Assembly (NCBI GenBank): GCA_016716265.1
Contig: JADJWQ010000002.1
Coordinates: forward strand, 271,001 to 335,000
Source: Planctomycetota bacterium
GTDB taxonomy: Bacteria; Planctomycetota; UBA1135; UBA2386
DNA length: 64,000 bases
Direction: 5' to 3'
Shown: positions 34,661-45,260 of the stretch, piece by piece
How positions within the stretch are numbered: position 1 is the first letter of the stretch
Layout of the letters: every line of letters starts with the position of its first letter
The notes under the pieces: model-generated
The model's input: the letters and a program-made list of their open reading frames with translations, nothing else
Databases searched by the model: none
What the model was told of the DNA's origin: nothing
Translations under genes and position numbers: made by a program

Positions 34661-36069
34661 GACGTTCGGCTCTCCTCGGCGGGCGGACAGAACGGCAGCA
34701 CGAAACGGGCGGCGCGCTCCGAGGCACCGGGTGCACCGAGGCGCGCGCGCAGAGCCGCGAGGTCGTCCAGGCACCGTGTGCGCGGGGGGCCGTCGTCCCA
34801 CAACGCGACCAGCTCGGCGTAGGCGTCGTCCCATTGCGCCGGTCGCTCGACCGCCAGCTCCGGTACGATTCGGCGCCCCATGCACAGGTTGGCGCCGGCG
34901 AACACCGGGACCGTCAGCAGCCGGTGCAGCACGAAGCGCGTGACCCAGGAGTCGACGACGTAGACGACGACGCTCGGTGCGCCGTGCAGGCACGCCTCGA
35001 GCGAGCCGGTGCCGCTCTTGACGAGCACCGCGCGCGCGACGCGCAGCCACGGCGCGGGGTCGCCCTCGGCGACGTGGACCTCGTCGGTGGCCCCCCAGCT
35101 CGCGAGCAGGGCGCGGATCCGTGCGATGCGCTTCGGAGCGCGGTGGGGGACGACGACGCGCAGCCCCGGCCGCTCGGCGCGCAGGCGTCGCGCGAGCTCG
35201 AGCAGCGGGCGCAGGTGGAGCTCGATCTCCTTGCCGCGGCTGCCGGGCATCAGCACGAGGGTCGGCGCGTCGCCGCAGGCCTCGTTCGCGGCGGGAGCGG
35301 ACCCGGCCCGCGCGAGCTCGTCGAGCAGCGGGTGGCCGACGTAGGCCGAGGGCAGCCCGTGGCGGCCGAAGTAGGCCGGCTCGAACGGCAGGATCGTCAG
35401 CGTCGCGTCGACCGCGCGCCGGTAGCGGGCGAGCCGCCACGGGCCCCAGGCCCAGTATTGGGGCGCCACGTAGTGCACGACCGGCACGCCGCGGCGGCGC
35501 GCAGCGGTCGCGAACACCAGGTGCAGCCCCGGATAATCGATCAGCACGACCAGGTCCGGCGGGTCGTCGCGCAGAGCGCGCAGGAAGGTCGCGAACGCCC
35601 TGCAGATGAACGGCAATGCGGCGAACACCCCGCGGATGCCGAAGATCGCGTGCTCGGCGAGCGGATGGCGCAGCGCGACGCCGGCCTCGGCCAGTCGGTG
35701 CCCGCCGAACGCCGTGAATCGGGGTGCGCGGAGTCCGGCGGCGCGACAGCCGGAGCGCACGGCATCGACGAGGTGCAGGGCGCAGGTCTCGCCGGACATC
35801 TCGCCGCACGACAGCAGCACGTGTGCGGGGCGTCCCGCCGGCGGCCTGCGGCCGGCCAGGAATCGCGCGAGGGCGTCGTCGGCGGTCGGTGGGCTGGCGT
35901 CCTCGAGCGCCGCACGAGTCGATGCGAGCCAATGCCGCCGGCGCGGCAGGAACGCGAGCAGCCGCAGCGGCGTGGTGAGCGCGCGGGCGAGCTCGACCAG
36001 CACGGTCCAGCCGACCAGCAGCGGGACCGGCCACCGCAGCCTCGGCGCGCGTCGCTCCGTGCGCGTCAT
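34657..36069 (-). CDS. lpxB: Lipid-A-disaccharide synthase
   Basis: 470 aa from ATG 36069. An N-terminal extension with a hydrophobic segment (PVPLLVGWTVLVELARALTTPLRLLAFL) precedes the catalytic domain, longer than the ~380 aa of E. coli LpxB. The family pattern is clear: VLLSCGEMSGETCALHLVDAV, FGGHRLAEAGV, IFGIRGVFAALPFI, DPPDLVVLIDYPGLHLV, VVHYVAPQYWAWGPWR, ILPFEPAYFGRHGLPSAYVGHPLLDE, LVLMPGSRGKEIELHLRPLL and KSGTGSLEACL. It joins UDP-diacylglucosamine and lipid X to make the lipid A disaccharide at the inner membrane, so the organism makes lipopolysaccharide. Starts and ends in 4-nt overlaps with the ABC permease and ubiD genes. Confidence 0.93.
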   Translation of the reverse strand: MTRTERRAPRLRWPVPLLVGWTVLVELARALTTPLRLLAFLPRRRHWLASTRAALEDASPPTADDALARFLAGRRPPAGRPAHVLLSCGEMSGETCALHLVDAVRSGCRAAGLRAPRFTAFGGHRLAEAGVALRHPLAEHAIFGIRGVFAALPFICRAFATFLRALRDDPPDLVVLIDYPGLHLVFATAARRRGVPVVHYVAPQYWAWGPWRLARYRRAVDATLTILPFEPAYFGRHGLPSAYVGHPLLDELARAGSAPAANEACGDAPTLVLMPGSRGKEIELHLRPLLELARRLRAERPGLRVVVPHRAPKRIARIRALLASWGATDEVHVAEGDPAPWLRVARAVLVKSGTGSLEACLHGAPSVVVYVVDSWVTRFVLHRLLTVPVFAGANLCMGRRIVPELAVERPAQWDDAYAELVALWDDGPPRTRCLDDLAALRARLGAPGASERAARFVLPFCPPAEESRTS

Positions 36070-36859
36070 GGACCGGTCCGACGGAACAGCGCGTCGGCGA
36101 GCGCGTACAGCGCCGCCGTCGCCACCAGCAGCCAGATCGTCTGACCCCAGAACAGCTCGCCGAAGCTCGTGTTGCCGGCCATGACCGGCCCGTAGACCTC
36201 GAAGTCCGAGCAGCGGAACAGGCTGTAGACGCGGATCTCCTGGATGAAGTAGATCGCGACCTGCGAGATCACGACCGCGCCGATCCAGAACGCGGCATGC
36301 ACCTGGGCGCGCGCGAGGATCGAGAACACCAGCGTCGCGGTGTAGACGAGCAACACGAAGGCTGCATTGTGCAGCGACGCGATCGTGACGCGGTCGAACG
36401 GCAGGTCCTGTGCGACGCTCTCGATCCGGCTCAGGGGCACGGCCGTCCACGACGTCAGGAAGATCGGCACCACCACGGCCAGGCCGACGACGACATACTT
36501 CGCCGCGAGGATGCGCGACCGCGACACCGGGCGCGCCAGCAGGAACTCGAGGGTCTGGTTCTCGCGCTCGCGAGCGATCAGGCCGGTGCCCATCAGCACG
36601 GCGGCGGCGATCCCGACGATGTTGATGCCCTTGAAGAACATCTGCACGGCCATGTACGCGAGGTAGGCGGCTTCGTCGTTCTGCCCCATGATCTGCCGCG
36701 CCATGTCCTTCAGGAACTGTGCGGGCATCATCTCGACGAGCAGCGAGCCACCGCGCCGCAGATTGGGCCACAGCAGGATCGCCGGCAGGAGCAGCAGCTC
36801 GATGATCACGGTGTAGGCCAGCGTCATGCCGCGGACCTCGCGCCAGGTCTTCCGTGCGA

Positions 36860-36863
<4 letters not shown>
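36066..36863 (-). CDS. ABC-2-type transporter permease
   Basis: 265 aa from ATG 36863, chosen because it overlaps the ATPase stop and starts with a normal cytoplasmic end (MIARKTWREVRG). Six hydrophobic segments are visible: TLAYTVIIELLLLPAILLW, INIVGIAAAVLMGTGLIA, AKYVVVGLAVVVPIFLTSW, NAAFVLLVYTATLVFSIL, AAFWIGAVVISQVAIYFI and TIWLLVATAALYALA. The RERENQTLEFLLARPVSRSRILAAK stretch is the coupling region typical of ABC-2 permeases of the NosY/Ybh type. It works with the ATPase encoded just upstream. The substrate is unknown; placement before lpxB hints at an envelope lipid or polymer, but this is only position-based. Confidence 0.85.
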
Positions 36864-37791
<928 letters not shown>

Positions 37792-37795
<4 letters not shown>

Positions 37796-38376
37796 GAGGT
37801 CTCCATGGCGAAGCCGTGCAGGAACGACTGCAGGATCGAGGGGCCGTCCGGCGAGCGGAACGACTCCGGGTGGAACTGCAGCCCGAGCGTGGGGTGGGCT
37901 TCGTGCCGCATCGCCATCAGGATGCCCTCGGCGGTGTGCGCGAGGGGGCGGAGGACGGCGGGGAGCCCGGCGCGCGCCACGGCGAGCGAGTGGTAGCGGC
38001 AGGCCGCGAACGGCGACGGCAGGTGCGCGAACGGGGCCGCCGCCGCGTGGTGGATCGGCCACGCCTTGCCGTGGCACGGCGGGCATCGATCGACGACCGC
38101 GCCGAACGCCGCGCCGATCGCCTGGTGGCCCAGGCAGACGCCGAGGATCGGCACGCGGCCCGACAGCGCGCGGATCGCGGCGACCGAGATCCCGGCGTCC
38201 TCGGGTCGGCCGGGACCCGGCGAGATCGCGAGCACGTCGAAGCGGTGCGCCGCGAGCTCGTCGACGGTGGCGACGGCGTCGCTGCGCAGCACGTCGACCG
38301 TGCAGCCGAGCACCCCGAACGCCTGGGCGAGGTTCCAGACGAACGAGTCGCGGTTGTCGAGCAGCAGCACGCGCAA
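37792..38376 (-). CDS. pabA: Glutamine amidotransferase, PabA/TrpG type
   Basis: 194 aa from ATG 38376. It shows all class I amidotransferase motifs: LLLDNRDSFVWNLAQAF, LAISPGPGRPEDAG, catalytic Cys in ILGVCLGHQAIG, GKAWPIHH, RYHSLAV, and the His-Glu pair in LGLQFHPESFRSPDG. It supplies ammonia from glutamine to a chorismate aminating subunit for p-aminobenzoate (folate) or anthranilate (tryptophan) synthesis. The partner subunit is not in the window, so the choice between pabA and trpG is open. First gene of the five-gene overlapping operon, 67 bases after the MDR oxidoreductase gene on the same strand. Confidence 0.88.
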
Positions 38377-38443
38377 GGCTCCGATTGAACGCCGCCGGTC
38401 CCGGGATTCCAGCGCGAGCGGGCGGACCGCGCCGGCGCGCGCC

Positions 38444-39439
38444 TCACGGCGTCACGACGATCGTCCCGCGGGCGTCGCGCGACTCGAGGCGACGGAATGC
38501 ATCGCCGATCGCCGCGAGCGGGAAGCTGCGGTCGACCCGCGCGACGATGCGACCCGCGGCGCACAGCGCGAGCAGCTCTCGCAGGTCCGCCGTGCGCGGT
38601 GCGGCGACGAACGGTGCGAGCTTCGTGCGCCGGGGCAGCGAGCCGAGCGCGGCGAGCAGCACGCGGTGCATGCCGCCGAGCCACCGGCCGGTGCCGCCCG
38701 ACACCAGCACCGCGCGGCCGCCGGGCGCGAGCGCCCGGCGCAGCGCGGCGAGCGGGCGGTCCCCGACCGTGTCGACGAGCAGATCGTGCTCCGCGGTACC
38801 GAGCGCGCCGTCGCGCGTGCCGTCGCGCACCTCGTCCGCACCGAGCCCGCGGACCTCGTCCAGCCGGTGCGCGCGGCTCGTCGCCGTGACCCGTGCGCCG
38901 TGGACCTTCGCGATCTGGACCGCCAGTGCCCCGACCGCCCCGGATGCGCCGTGCACGAGCACGCGCTGTCCGGGCGCGAGCCGGCCCGCGTCGCGCAGCG
39001 CCTGCAGCGCCGCGAGCCCGCCGTGCGGCAGCGCCGCGGCCTGCTCGAACGACACCTGCGCGGGGATCGCGACCCAGTGGTCGGCCGGCGCCAGCGCGTG
39101 CTCGGCCCACGCTCCCGCGCAGCTGCCGAGCACGCGGTCACCCGCGCGCAGGTCCGTGACCTCGGCGCCGACCGCCTCGACGATCCCCGCGGCGTACTGC
39201 CCGGGCACCGCACGTCGCGGCCGCCGTAGCCCGAAGCCGAGCAGCCGGAGCAGGTACGGCAGTCCGCGCAGCAGGTGCCAGTCGCCCTGCTGCACGGGGG
39301 CGGCGCAGACGCGGACGACGGCGTCGCGTGCCGCGGGGACGGGTCGCGGCGCGCTCTCGACGCGCAGGATCGCCGGAGGTCCGTACGCGCGCTGGACGAC
39401 GGCGCGCATGGTCGGCGCGCTGGCTTCGGGCATCGGCAT
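38444..39439 (-). CDS. MDR-family NAD(P)-dependent oxidoreductase (quinone-reductase-like)
   Basis: 331 aa from ATG 39439; ATG 39409 (MRAVVQRAYGPP) is an equally good alternative that gives the usual family N-terminus. It is a medium-chain dehydrogenase: PGQYAAGIVEAVGAEV, the central AAALPHGGLAALQALRDA, nucleotide-binding VLVHGASGAVGALAVQIAK, and C-terminal RVDRSFPLAAIGDAFRRLES. The zinc-binding GHE motif of alcohol dehydrogenases is absent, which fits the zinc-independent quinone reductase subgroup. It probably reduces quinones or enones with NAD(P)H. Divergent from trkA, 124 bases apart. Confidence 0.85.
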   Translation of the reverse strand: MPMPEASAPTMRAVVQRAYGPPAILRVESAPRPVPAARDAVVRVCAAPVQQGDWHLLRGLPYLLRLLGFGLRRPRRAVPGQYAAGIVEAVGAEVTDLRAGDRVLGSCAGAWAEHALAPADHWVAIPAQVSFEQAAALPHGGLAALQALRDAGRLAPGQRVLVHGASGAVGALAVQIAKVHGARVTATSRAHRLDEVRGLGADEVRDGTRDGALGTAEHDLLVDTVGDRPLAALRRALAPGGRAVLVSGGTGRWLGGMHRVLLAALGSLPRRTKLAPFVAAPRTADLRELLALCAAGRIVARVDRSFPLAAIGDAFRRLESRDARGTIVVTP

Positions 39440-39563
39440 GGCGTCGCGATGATGGCCGATCGCAGCGCCCGCGCGAACCGCCTCGCCTCCTCGCCAGCCG
39501 GCGACTCGCGCCACCTCGCGGCGGGATCTCGGCGAGGGTCCGGGCTAACGTGTGCGGCTCGCC

Positions 39564-40943
39564 ATGAACATCTTGATCGTCGGGCTCGGCGAGGTCGGGT
39601 CCCACCTCGCGCGCAAGCTGGCCGCGCAGCCGGAGCACAAGGTCTCGGTCGTCGATCCGTCGCGCGAGCGCGTCGACAAGCTGACCAACATCTGCGACGT
39701 GCATGCGGTGATCGGCGACGGCTCGCGCCCGACGATCCTCGAGAAGGCGGATGCCGACCGCGCCGATCTGCTGCTGGCGGTCACCAACGACGACAACGCG
39801 AACATGCTGTGCTGCCTGTTCGGCCGGCGGCTCGGCGCGAAGCGGACGGTGCTGCGCGTCAAGGACCTCGTGCCGTTCGAGATGCACCGGCGGTTCTTCC
39901 GCGCGAACATCGGCTTCGACGTCGTGCTGTCGCTCGAGGAGCTCGCCGCGACGCAGATCGTCAAGACGATCCGGCAGAACCCCGCCGTCGAGGTCGAGGC
40001 GTTCGTGCAGGGCGAGGTACAGCTCCGGCGGCTGCGGCTCGACGGCGAGTCCGCGCTGGTCGGCGTCGCCGTGCGCGATGCGGGCATCGCGGGCGGCGAG
40101 ATGGTGCTCACGGCGATCGATCGCAATCACGAGGTGCTGATCCCGCACGGCGACCTGCGCTTCGAGGCTGGCGACCAGGTGCTGGTGCTCGGCTTCCCGG
40201 GCGCCATCGAGAAGTTCGAGAAGCGCGTCGGTCTGCACCCGCTCAACCTGCGCAAGGTCGTGATGTTCGGGGTGAGCCACATGGTCGGGCGCGTGTTCGA
40301 GAAGCTGCGCCGGCACGCGTCGATCACGCGCATCACGGCGATCGTGCCCGACCGGGACGACGCGGGTGCCCTGTCGGAGACGATGTCGGGACCCGGTGTC
40401 AGCGTGCTGCACGGCGACGCGACCGACCTCCAGCTGCTGCGCGAGGAGGTCTCGGGCTACGACGTCTTCCTCGGCCTGTCGGACGTCGACGAGCTCAATC
40501 TGATGACCTGCCAGCTCGCGCGCCAGGTCGGCATCGAGCGCACGATCTCGCTCGTGCACAAGCCCGACTACGTCGGCCTCTATCACCAGCTCGGCGTCAC
40601 CCAGGCCGTATCGCCAAGGCTGTTGTGCGCCGACGCGATCCACAGCTACGTGCAGCGCGGCAGCAAGAGCACGATCGCCGAGATCGAGGCCGGCAAGGCC
40701 GAGATCGTCGAGCTCGAGGTTCCGAAGGGCAGCCGGCTCGACGGCAAGCGGCTCGCGGACCTGAACTTCCCGAAGGGTGCACTGGTCGGTGCGATCGCGC
40801 GCGAGCGCGACGACGGCGGCAAGCCGCAGATCCTGATCCCGAACGGCGACACCGTCATCCGGGACCAGGACAACCTCGTCGTGTTCACCCTTCGCAAGGT
40901 GCTCGACTCGGTCGAGGCGCTGGTGCTGCGCGGGCGGGTGTGA
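39564..40943 (+). CDS. trkA: Trk potassium uptake regulator TrkA
   Basis: 459 aa from ATG 39564, chosen over an ATG 12 bases upstream because it starts at the Rossmann motif (MNILIVGLGEVGSHLARKL). It has two tandem RCK units, as in E. coli TrkA (458 aa): TrkA-N with NAD-binding GLGEVG, ADLLLAVTNDDNANMLCC, then TrkA-C (GDQVLVLGFP), a second TrkA-N (VVMFGVSHMVGRVFEKL, DVFLGLSDVDELNLMTC) and a second TrkA-C ending near DNLVVFTLRK. The second Rossmann motif reads GVSHMVG rather than GxGxxG, so the second site may bind nucleotide less well. It gates the TrkH/TrkG channel from the cytoplasmic side; no trkH lies in the window. Confidence 0.93.
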   Translation: MNILIVGLGEVGSHLARKLAAQPEHKVSVVDPSRERVDKLTNICDVHAVIGDGSRPTILEKADADRADLLLAVTNDDNANMLCCLFGRRLGAKRTVLRVKDLVPFEMHRRFFRANIGFDVVLSLEELAATQIVKTIRQNPAVEVEAFVQGEVQLRRLRLDGESALVGVAVRDAGIAGGEMVLTAIDRNHEVLIPHGDLRFEAGDQVLVLGFPGAIEKFEKRVGLHPLNLRKVVMFGVSHMVGRVFEKLRRHASITRITAIVPDRDDAGALSETMSGPGVSVLHGDATDLQLLREEVSGYDVFLGLSDVDELNLMTCQLARQVGIERTISLVHKPDYVGLYHQLGVTQAVSPRLLCADAIHSYVQRGSKSTIAEIEAGKAEIVELEVPKGSRLDGKRLADLNFPKGALVGAIARERDDGGKPQILIPNGDTVIRDQDNLVVFTLRKVLDSVEALVLRGRV

Positions 40944-40970
40944 CGCGCCCACCCGGCCCGCCGCCGCGGA

Positions 40971-43214
40971 TCACAGCCCGAGCTGCAACAGCAGACCGTT
41001 CGAGTTGATCCAGCCCGACGGCGTCAGTGGCGGGCCGAACGTGAACGACTGCGCGACGAGACCGACGCCGATCAGGCGCTGGTCGTTCGGGATCGTCAGC
41101 TGGAAGCCGCCGACCGGCATCGTCGTCGGGAAGGCCTGGGCGATACCGCCGGGCAGGTAGGCGAAGCAGCCGGGCATCCCCGCGAAGCCGAGGTCGAGTG
41201 GCGGCTGCTGCAGCGAGGTGTCGAACAGCGTCGCGCCAGCCACGGTGCCGCCCGGGATGTTCGACGTGGTGACGTCGATCGTGCGTCCGAGTACCGGGCG
41301 GTCGCTGGCGTCGAGCGCGAGCGGCATGAAGCGCGTGGCGCACAGGCCGCGCGACGACGACACGGCCGACAGGTCCGTGCTACCGGGATCGCTGCTCGGT
41401 CCGCCCGGCGTCCAGCCGACGAGGTAGTCGTTGCCGGTCGGGTTCACCGACTGCCAGAGGTAGTGGACGGTGCCATTGGCGAGGAACTGCGCCTGGAACG
41501 TATGCAGCCCGCCGCCGCTGTAGCTCTGGATGTTCTCGAACGTCAGCACCGCGCGCGCCTGGTTGGCGTCGAACATCACGCGGCCGCCGTTGTTCGGGTT
41601 CAGGTCGTGCCAGGCGATGGCCCAGCGGGCCGCGCCGTTCAGGAACTCGCCCACGGCCGGGGTGTACGTCGTGCCGTTGCTGGCGGCCGGCGACACGAAA
41701 CCGTTCGAGCACACGATCAGGCGGTTCGTCGTGCCGCCGGGGTACGGCAGCGAGAACGGCAGGTTGACCGTGACCTCCTGATCGTCCGACAGCGTCAGCT
41801 GCGTGCCGGCCGGTGCCACCCACGAGCCGGTGCCGGGGCCGTACGAGTAGGAGCCGCTCGCGAGCGTGAAGGTCAGCGAGTCGTTGGCGAGGTCGAACGC
41901 ACCCGCCGGCGAGAAGAACTCGTAGACCGTCGCGTCGCAGTCGCCGCAGCCCTGGCCGATCACCGACTTGGTCGCCGACGGGATGCCGCTCGGCACCTGG
42001 CTCTGCACCGCGATCTGCATCGAGCCGGCGCCCGGGCGCGCCGCGTCGAGCAGCACCGCGCCGAACGACGGTGCCACGTCACAGTCGAACCAGAAGTTGT
42101 AGATCGTGTTCCAGTCGAGCGCGTTGTTGGCCGCAGCGAGGAACGCGAGCTCGGTCGACGAGCGCGAGACGGTCCACTGGTTCTGCGGGTCGGTGTCGAC
42201 GTCGCGGAAGCCGATGTTGCTCACCTGCGCGGCCGAGTCCAGCGGCACCCGGAACGCGGCGCCGCCGCGGAAGTTGTCGAGGTTGTGGACCGCGAACTCG
42301 TAGTGGTAGATGCCGTTCGTCGGTCCGGTGACCTTCACGCCGACCATGAAGCGGCCGTCGCTGTTGCCGTTGCCGCCGATGGCGGTGGTGGCGCCGGTCC
42401 AGCGGGTCAGCACCGGGCCCTCGGCGGACGAGCCGGTCGTCGACGCCGACCACGAGCTGCCGTTCCAGCTCATCGACAGCGGGCGGTTGCGGTAGTTGTT
42501 GTCGCGGATCGTGACCGACTCACCCTGGATCGACAGGTAGATCTGTCCGTAGAGCTGACCGCTCCCCGTCAGCTCGCTCTCCTGGATGACGATGCGGTTC
42601 TTCACGGCATCGAACGTGCTGACCATCGCGCTGGTCAGCGAGCGCCGCGCGTCGGTCGCCGCGCTGCCGGTCACCGGCGGGTCACCGCGGTCGAAGTAGC
42701 TGCCGACCGGGTTCCACGCGCCGAGCCACGGGTCGATCTCGTCCGCCGGTGCGAGGTAGTAGCGGTTGCTGTTGATCCCGCTCGAGTAGGTGTCGGAGCA
42801 GCCGACGAACATGAACTCGCCCGACCCGCTCCGGCACGGCGCGCAGGGGCCGCTGCTGAAGTTGTAGGGGACCGTCGAGTGCTTCAGGAAGCTGCGGTCG
42901 GAGACCTGCACCATCCGGCCGCCCTCTTCCTTGGCGACCAGGAAGGCGATGCGCGGATAGGTGTCGACCATCACGCCGCCGATCTCGTCGACCCACACCA
43001 TGTCGACCGAGCCGGCGTTGCAGTAGGAGTGGCCGATCATGATGCCGACCTCGCCGTTGGGCCAGGCCGGGCCGCGACGCCCGTAGGCGGTCGCGTCGGT
43101 CACCTCGTAGGCCCGGATGTCGAGGCCGGGGATCGCGTTCGACTGCGAGAGCAGCGAGGGGGCGAGCGCGCACAGGGCCAACAGGCCCGCGAGCCCGTGT
43201 GTCGGGGAACTCAT
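40971..43214 (-). CDS. Large exported protein with nidogen-like region and C-terminal beta domain
   Basis: 747 aa from ATG 43214 with a signal peptide (GLAGLLALCALAPSLLSQ). The first ~400 residues are rich in aromatic and Gly/Ser/Asn residues and contain cysteine pairs (CAPCRSGSGEFMFVGC, CGDCDATVYEFF); I do not recognise a family. Around residues 440-640 the pattern NLPFSLPYPGGTTNRLIVCSNGFVS and ARWAIAWHDLNPNNGGRV, then HYLWQSVNPTGNDYLVGWTPGG, resembles nidogen-type extracellular beta domains. The last ~100 residues are the shared beta domain (GFAGMPGCFAYLPG, TIPNDQRLIGVGLVAQSF, ending NGLLLQLGL). Secreted or surface-attached; function unknown. Convergent with trkA. Confidence 0.8.
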   Translation of the reverse strand: MSSPTHGLAGLLALCALAPSLLSQSNAIPGLDIRAYEVTDATAYGRRGPAWPNGEVGIMIGHSYCNAGSVDMVWVDEIGGVMVDTYPRIAFLVAKEEGGRMVQVSDRSFLKHSTVPYNFSSGPCAPCRSGSGEFMFVGCSDTYSSGINSNRYYLAPADEIDPWLGAWNPVGSYFDRGDPPVTGSAATDARRSLTSAMVSTFDAVKNRIVIQESELTGSGQLYGQIYLSIQGESVTIRDNNYRNRPLSMSWNGSSWSASTTGSSAEGPVLTRWTGATTAIGGNGNSDGRFMVGVKVTGPTNGIYHYEFAVHNLDNFRGGAAFRVPLDSAAQVSNIGFRDVDTDPQNQWTVSRSSTELAFLAAANNALDWNTIYNFWFDCDVAPSFGAVLLDAARPGAGSMQIAVQSQVPSGIPSATKSVIGQGCGDCDATVYEFFSPAGAFDLANDSLTFTLASGSYSYGPGTGSWVAPAGTQLTLSDDQEVTVNLPFSLPYPGGTTNRLIVCSNGFVSPAASNGTTYTPAVGEFLNGAARWAIAWHDLNPNNGGRVMFDANQARAVLTFENIQSYSGGGLHTFQAQFLANGTVHYLWQSVNPTGNDYLVGWTPGGPSSDPGSTDLSAVSSSRGLCATRFMPLALDASDRPVLGRTIDVTTSNIPGGTVAGATLFDTSLQQPPLDLGFAGMPGCFAYLPGGIAQAFPTTMPVGGFQLTIPNDQRLIGVGLVAQSFTFGPPLTPSGWINSNGLLLQLGL

Positions 43215-43319
43215 GCGGGACTCTTGCCACGGCGACCGCTGGCCGTCAATCCGCCGTTGCGAAACGGCCGGTGTCGACGGAGGGGTGCCGGGCGACCCTG
43301 CAGCCGGCCGGACCGTTCG

Positions 43320-44057
43320 TCAGCCGTCGGAGTCCGCGCGGGCCGGTTCGGGTACCGGCTCGCGCACCCACAGCCCGTCGGGGCGGTAGCGGATGCGCGT
43401 CGTCGGCACCGCGCGCGCTGGCTCGACGAGCAGCTCCGCGAGCCGCGCGATGCCGGCGAACACGACGTAGCGCTCACTGCGACCATCGGGGCGTTGCAGC
43501 GTCGCCTCACCCGCGACGAGGCCGGCGAGCTGCAATCGCTGGTCGGGGGCGTCGTCCGGAGGCACGACGAAGATGCCCGTTCCGACCGGCAGGCGCGCAC
43601 CCGGTGGCGCGAGCAGATCGCCTGCTGCTGCGTCGCTCTGCGCGAGGCGCACGTCGATGCGGTCGACGTCGCCGTCGCCGTAGCGCACGGCGACGAGCTC
43701 GTCGTCCGTCGAGAGCGGAGCGGACCACAGCGGCACGCGCTGCTGGGCGAGGTCGACGTTCGCGCGGTAGAGGATGCCGCCGGCGCGCTCGATCGTACCG
43801 TCGTCCACGTTGCCGTCGGGGCCGAGGAAGTAGTGGACCCGGCAGGGGCCGTCCTGCGCGGTGCGGCCGAGGAACAGCACGCCGAGCTCGGTGGGCACCC
43901 CGTACTCGACGCCACCGCGGGTCTCGATGCGCACCGCCGGCCGCGAGCGGTCGGGCCTCGGGACGCCGGAGAACAGGTGGGCGGTGCAGCCGGTGGCGAG
44001 GCCGGCTCCGCAGAGCGCGGCGATCGCGAGCCCGACGCGTGTCGTACCGGTCGTCAT
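43320..44057 (-). CDS. Hypothetical lipoprotein
   Basis: 245 aa from ATG 44057. The N-terminus (VGLAIAALCGAGLATGC) has a lipobox (ATGC), so the mature protein should be lipid-anchored. The rest is beta-rich and charged, with GVEYGVPTELGVLFLGR, CRVHYFLGPDGNVDDG, DDELVAVRYGDGDVDRIDV, and RYVVFAGIARLAELLVEP. I recognise no domain. Lies after the chaperone block on the same strand, 92 bases from fmdB, and 105 bases before the large exported protein. It has no apparent tie to protein folding. Confidence 0.7.
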   Translation of the reverse strand: MTTGTTRVGLAIAALCGAGLATGCTAHLFSGVPRPDRSRPAVRIETRGGVEYGVPTELGVLFLGRTAQDGPCRVHYFLGPDGNVDDGTIERAGGILYRANVDLAQQRVPLWSAPLSTDDELVAVRYGDGDVDRIDVRLAQSDAAAGDLLAPPGARLPVGTGIFVVPPDDAPDQRLQLAGLVAGEATLQRPDGRSERYVVFAGIARLAELLVEPARAVPTTRIRYRPDGLWVREPVPEPARADSDG

Positions 44058-44149
44058 CAGCAGGTTCCTTCGGCCGATGCGGCCTCGGTCCCGCAGCGTA
44101 GTGGGGTGCTCCGGGCGATGCGAGCCGGCGCAGCGCCTCGCGGAGCGGG

Positions 44150-44512
44150 TCAGGCCTTCCCGGTGGACTTGCGGGACGACTTCTTCTTCGTCGTGCCCGC
44201 ACCCGTCGCGGCCTTGTCCGCCGCGGCCTGGCAGCCGGACGTCCCGCACACCGGTGATCCGCAGCCGCCCTCGCCCGCGGCGGGGGTGCTCGCGGCCGTG
44301 TCCGCCTTGGCGCCCGCCTCGTAGGACGAGCTGCGGTAGTCGGTCTGGTAGAAGCCGGAGCCCTTGAAGATCACGCCGGCGCCGGTGCCGATCAGGCGCT
44401 CCAGCTTCTGCTTGCCGCAGCTCGGACACTTGCGCTTCACGGGCGCCGTCATCGAGTGGAACACCTCGAAGGCGTGACCACAGGCACTGCACTCGTAGTT
44501 GTAGGTCGGCAT
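44150..44512 (-). CDS. FmdB-family zinc-ribbon protein
   Basis: 120 aa from ATG 44512. The N-terminus is the classical FmdB ribbon: MPTYNYECSACGHAFEVFHS, then KRKCPSCGKQKLERLIGTG, with four Cys in two CxxC pairs binding zinc, and GVIFKGSGFYQTDYR. The tail is low-complexity (Ala, Gly, Thr, Lys), with one Cys-rich patch (GGCGSPVCGTSGC) and a basic end (KKKSSRKSTGKA). FmdB proteins are thought to be regulatory, without a proven role. It follows grpE by 67 bases in the chaperone block, so it is probably co-transcribed with it. Confidence 0.9.
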   Translation of the reverse strand: MPTYNYECSACGHAFEVFHSMTAPVKRKCPSCGKQKLERLIGTGAGVIFKGSGFYQTDYRSSSYEAGAKADTAASTPAAGEGGCGSPVCGTSGCQAAADKAATGAGTTKKKSSRKSTGKA

Positions 44513-44578
44513 CGCGGATTCCTCGGAGGTCGAAAACGGAACGCGGGGAGACGGGCTGGTGCGGGACGATACCGGAGA

Positions 44579-45166
44579 TCAGCTCTCGGCATCCGGCTGC
44601 CCGCTGACGATCACGCGACTCGGCCGCAGCACCTTGTCGCCGATCCGGTAACCGCGCTGCATCACGCGGGTGACGGTGCCCGGGGTCGACTCGGCGGAGC
44701 TGTCGACGCCGACCGCGTCGTGGAGATTGGGGTCGAACGCCGTTCCGGTGGCCGGGATCTCGGCGAGGCCGTGCCGCTCGAGCACGCTCTCGAGCATCGA
44801 GCGGACCATGCGCATGCCCTCGACGATCGTGCGGATGTCGAAGCCCTCCTGCTGGTCGCCCTGCTCGGTCGCGCCGAGCGCGAGGTGGAAGTTGTCGACG
44901 ACCGGCAGCAGCTCGGCGGCCATCCCCTCGATCGCGCGGCGGCGAGCGTCCTCGACGTCCTTCAGCTTCCGGCGCTGGAAGTTCGCGAGGTCGGCCATCG
45001 CCCGGCGGAGCTGGTCCTCGGTCCTCGCGAGCCGCTCCTCGACGTCCGGTGCCGGGGGTGCGCTCTCGTCGGGGGCGTCCGCAGCGTCCGTCGAGGCGTT
45101 CGTCGCGCCGCGCTTCGGATCCTCGTCGCTGCGCTGCGGGTCGGTCGAGTGCTCGTCGTGGTTCAT
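44579..45166 (-). CDS. grpE: Nucleotide exchange factor GrpE
   Basis: 195 aa from ATG 45166. An acidic low-complexity N-terminus (~55 residues) precedes the long helix (RLARTEDQLRRAMADLANFQRRKLKDVEDARRRA) that forms the dimer stalk, followed by LLPVVDNFHLALGA, IVEGMRMVRSMLESVLERHGL, FDPNLHDAVG and the beta-wing VTRVMQRGYRIGDKVLRPSRVIVS. It releases ADP from DnaK so that clients are freed. The dnaK gene is not in the window. Lies 95 bases after dnaJ. Confidence 0.95.
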   Translation of the reverse strand: MNHDEHSTDPQRSDEDPKRGATNASTDAADAPDESAPPAPDVEERLARTEDQLRRAMADLANFQRRKLKDVEDARRRAIEGMAAELLPVVDNFHLALGATEQGDQQEGFDIRTIVEGMRMVRSMLESVLERHGLAEIPATGTAFDPNLHDAVGVDSSAESTPGTVTRVMQRGYRIGDKVLRPSRVIVSGQPDAES

Positions 45167-45260
45167 CGTCGGTCGACTCTGTCGTCTGGCGTGGCTGGCA
45201 CCGTCGTCGGGTGCGAGTCACGAGGTCGTCGCTCGGCTCGGCGGGGGACGCGCGCCGGGC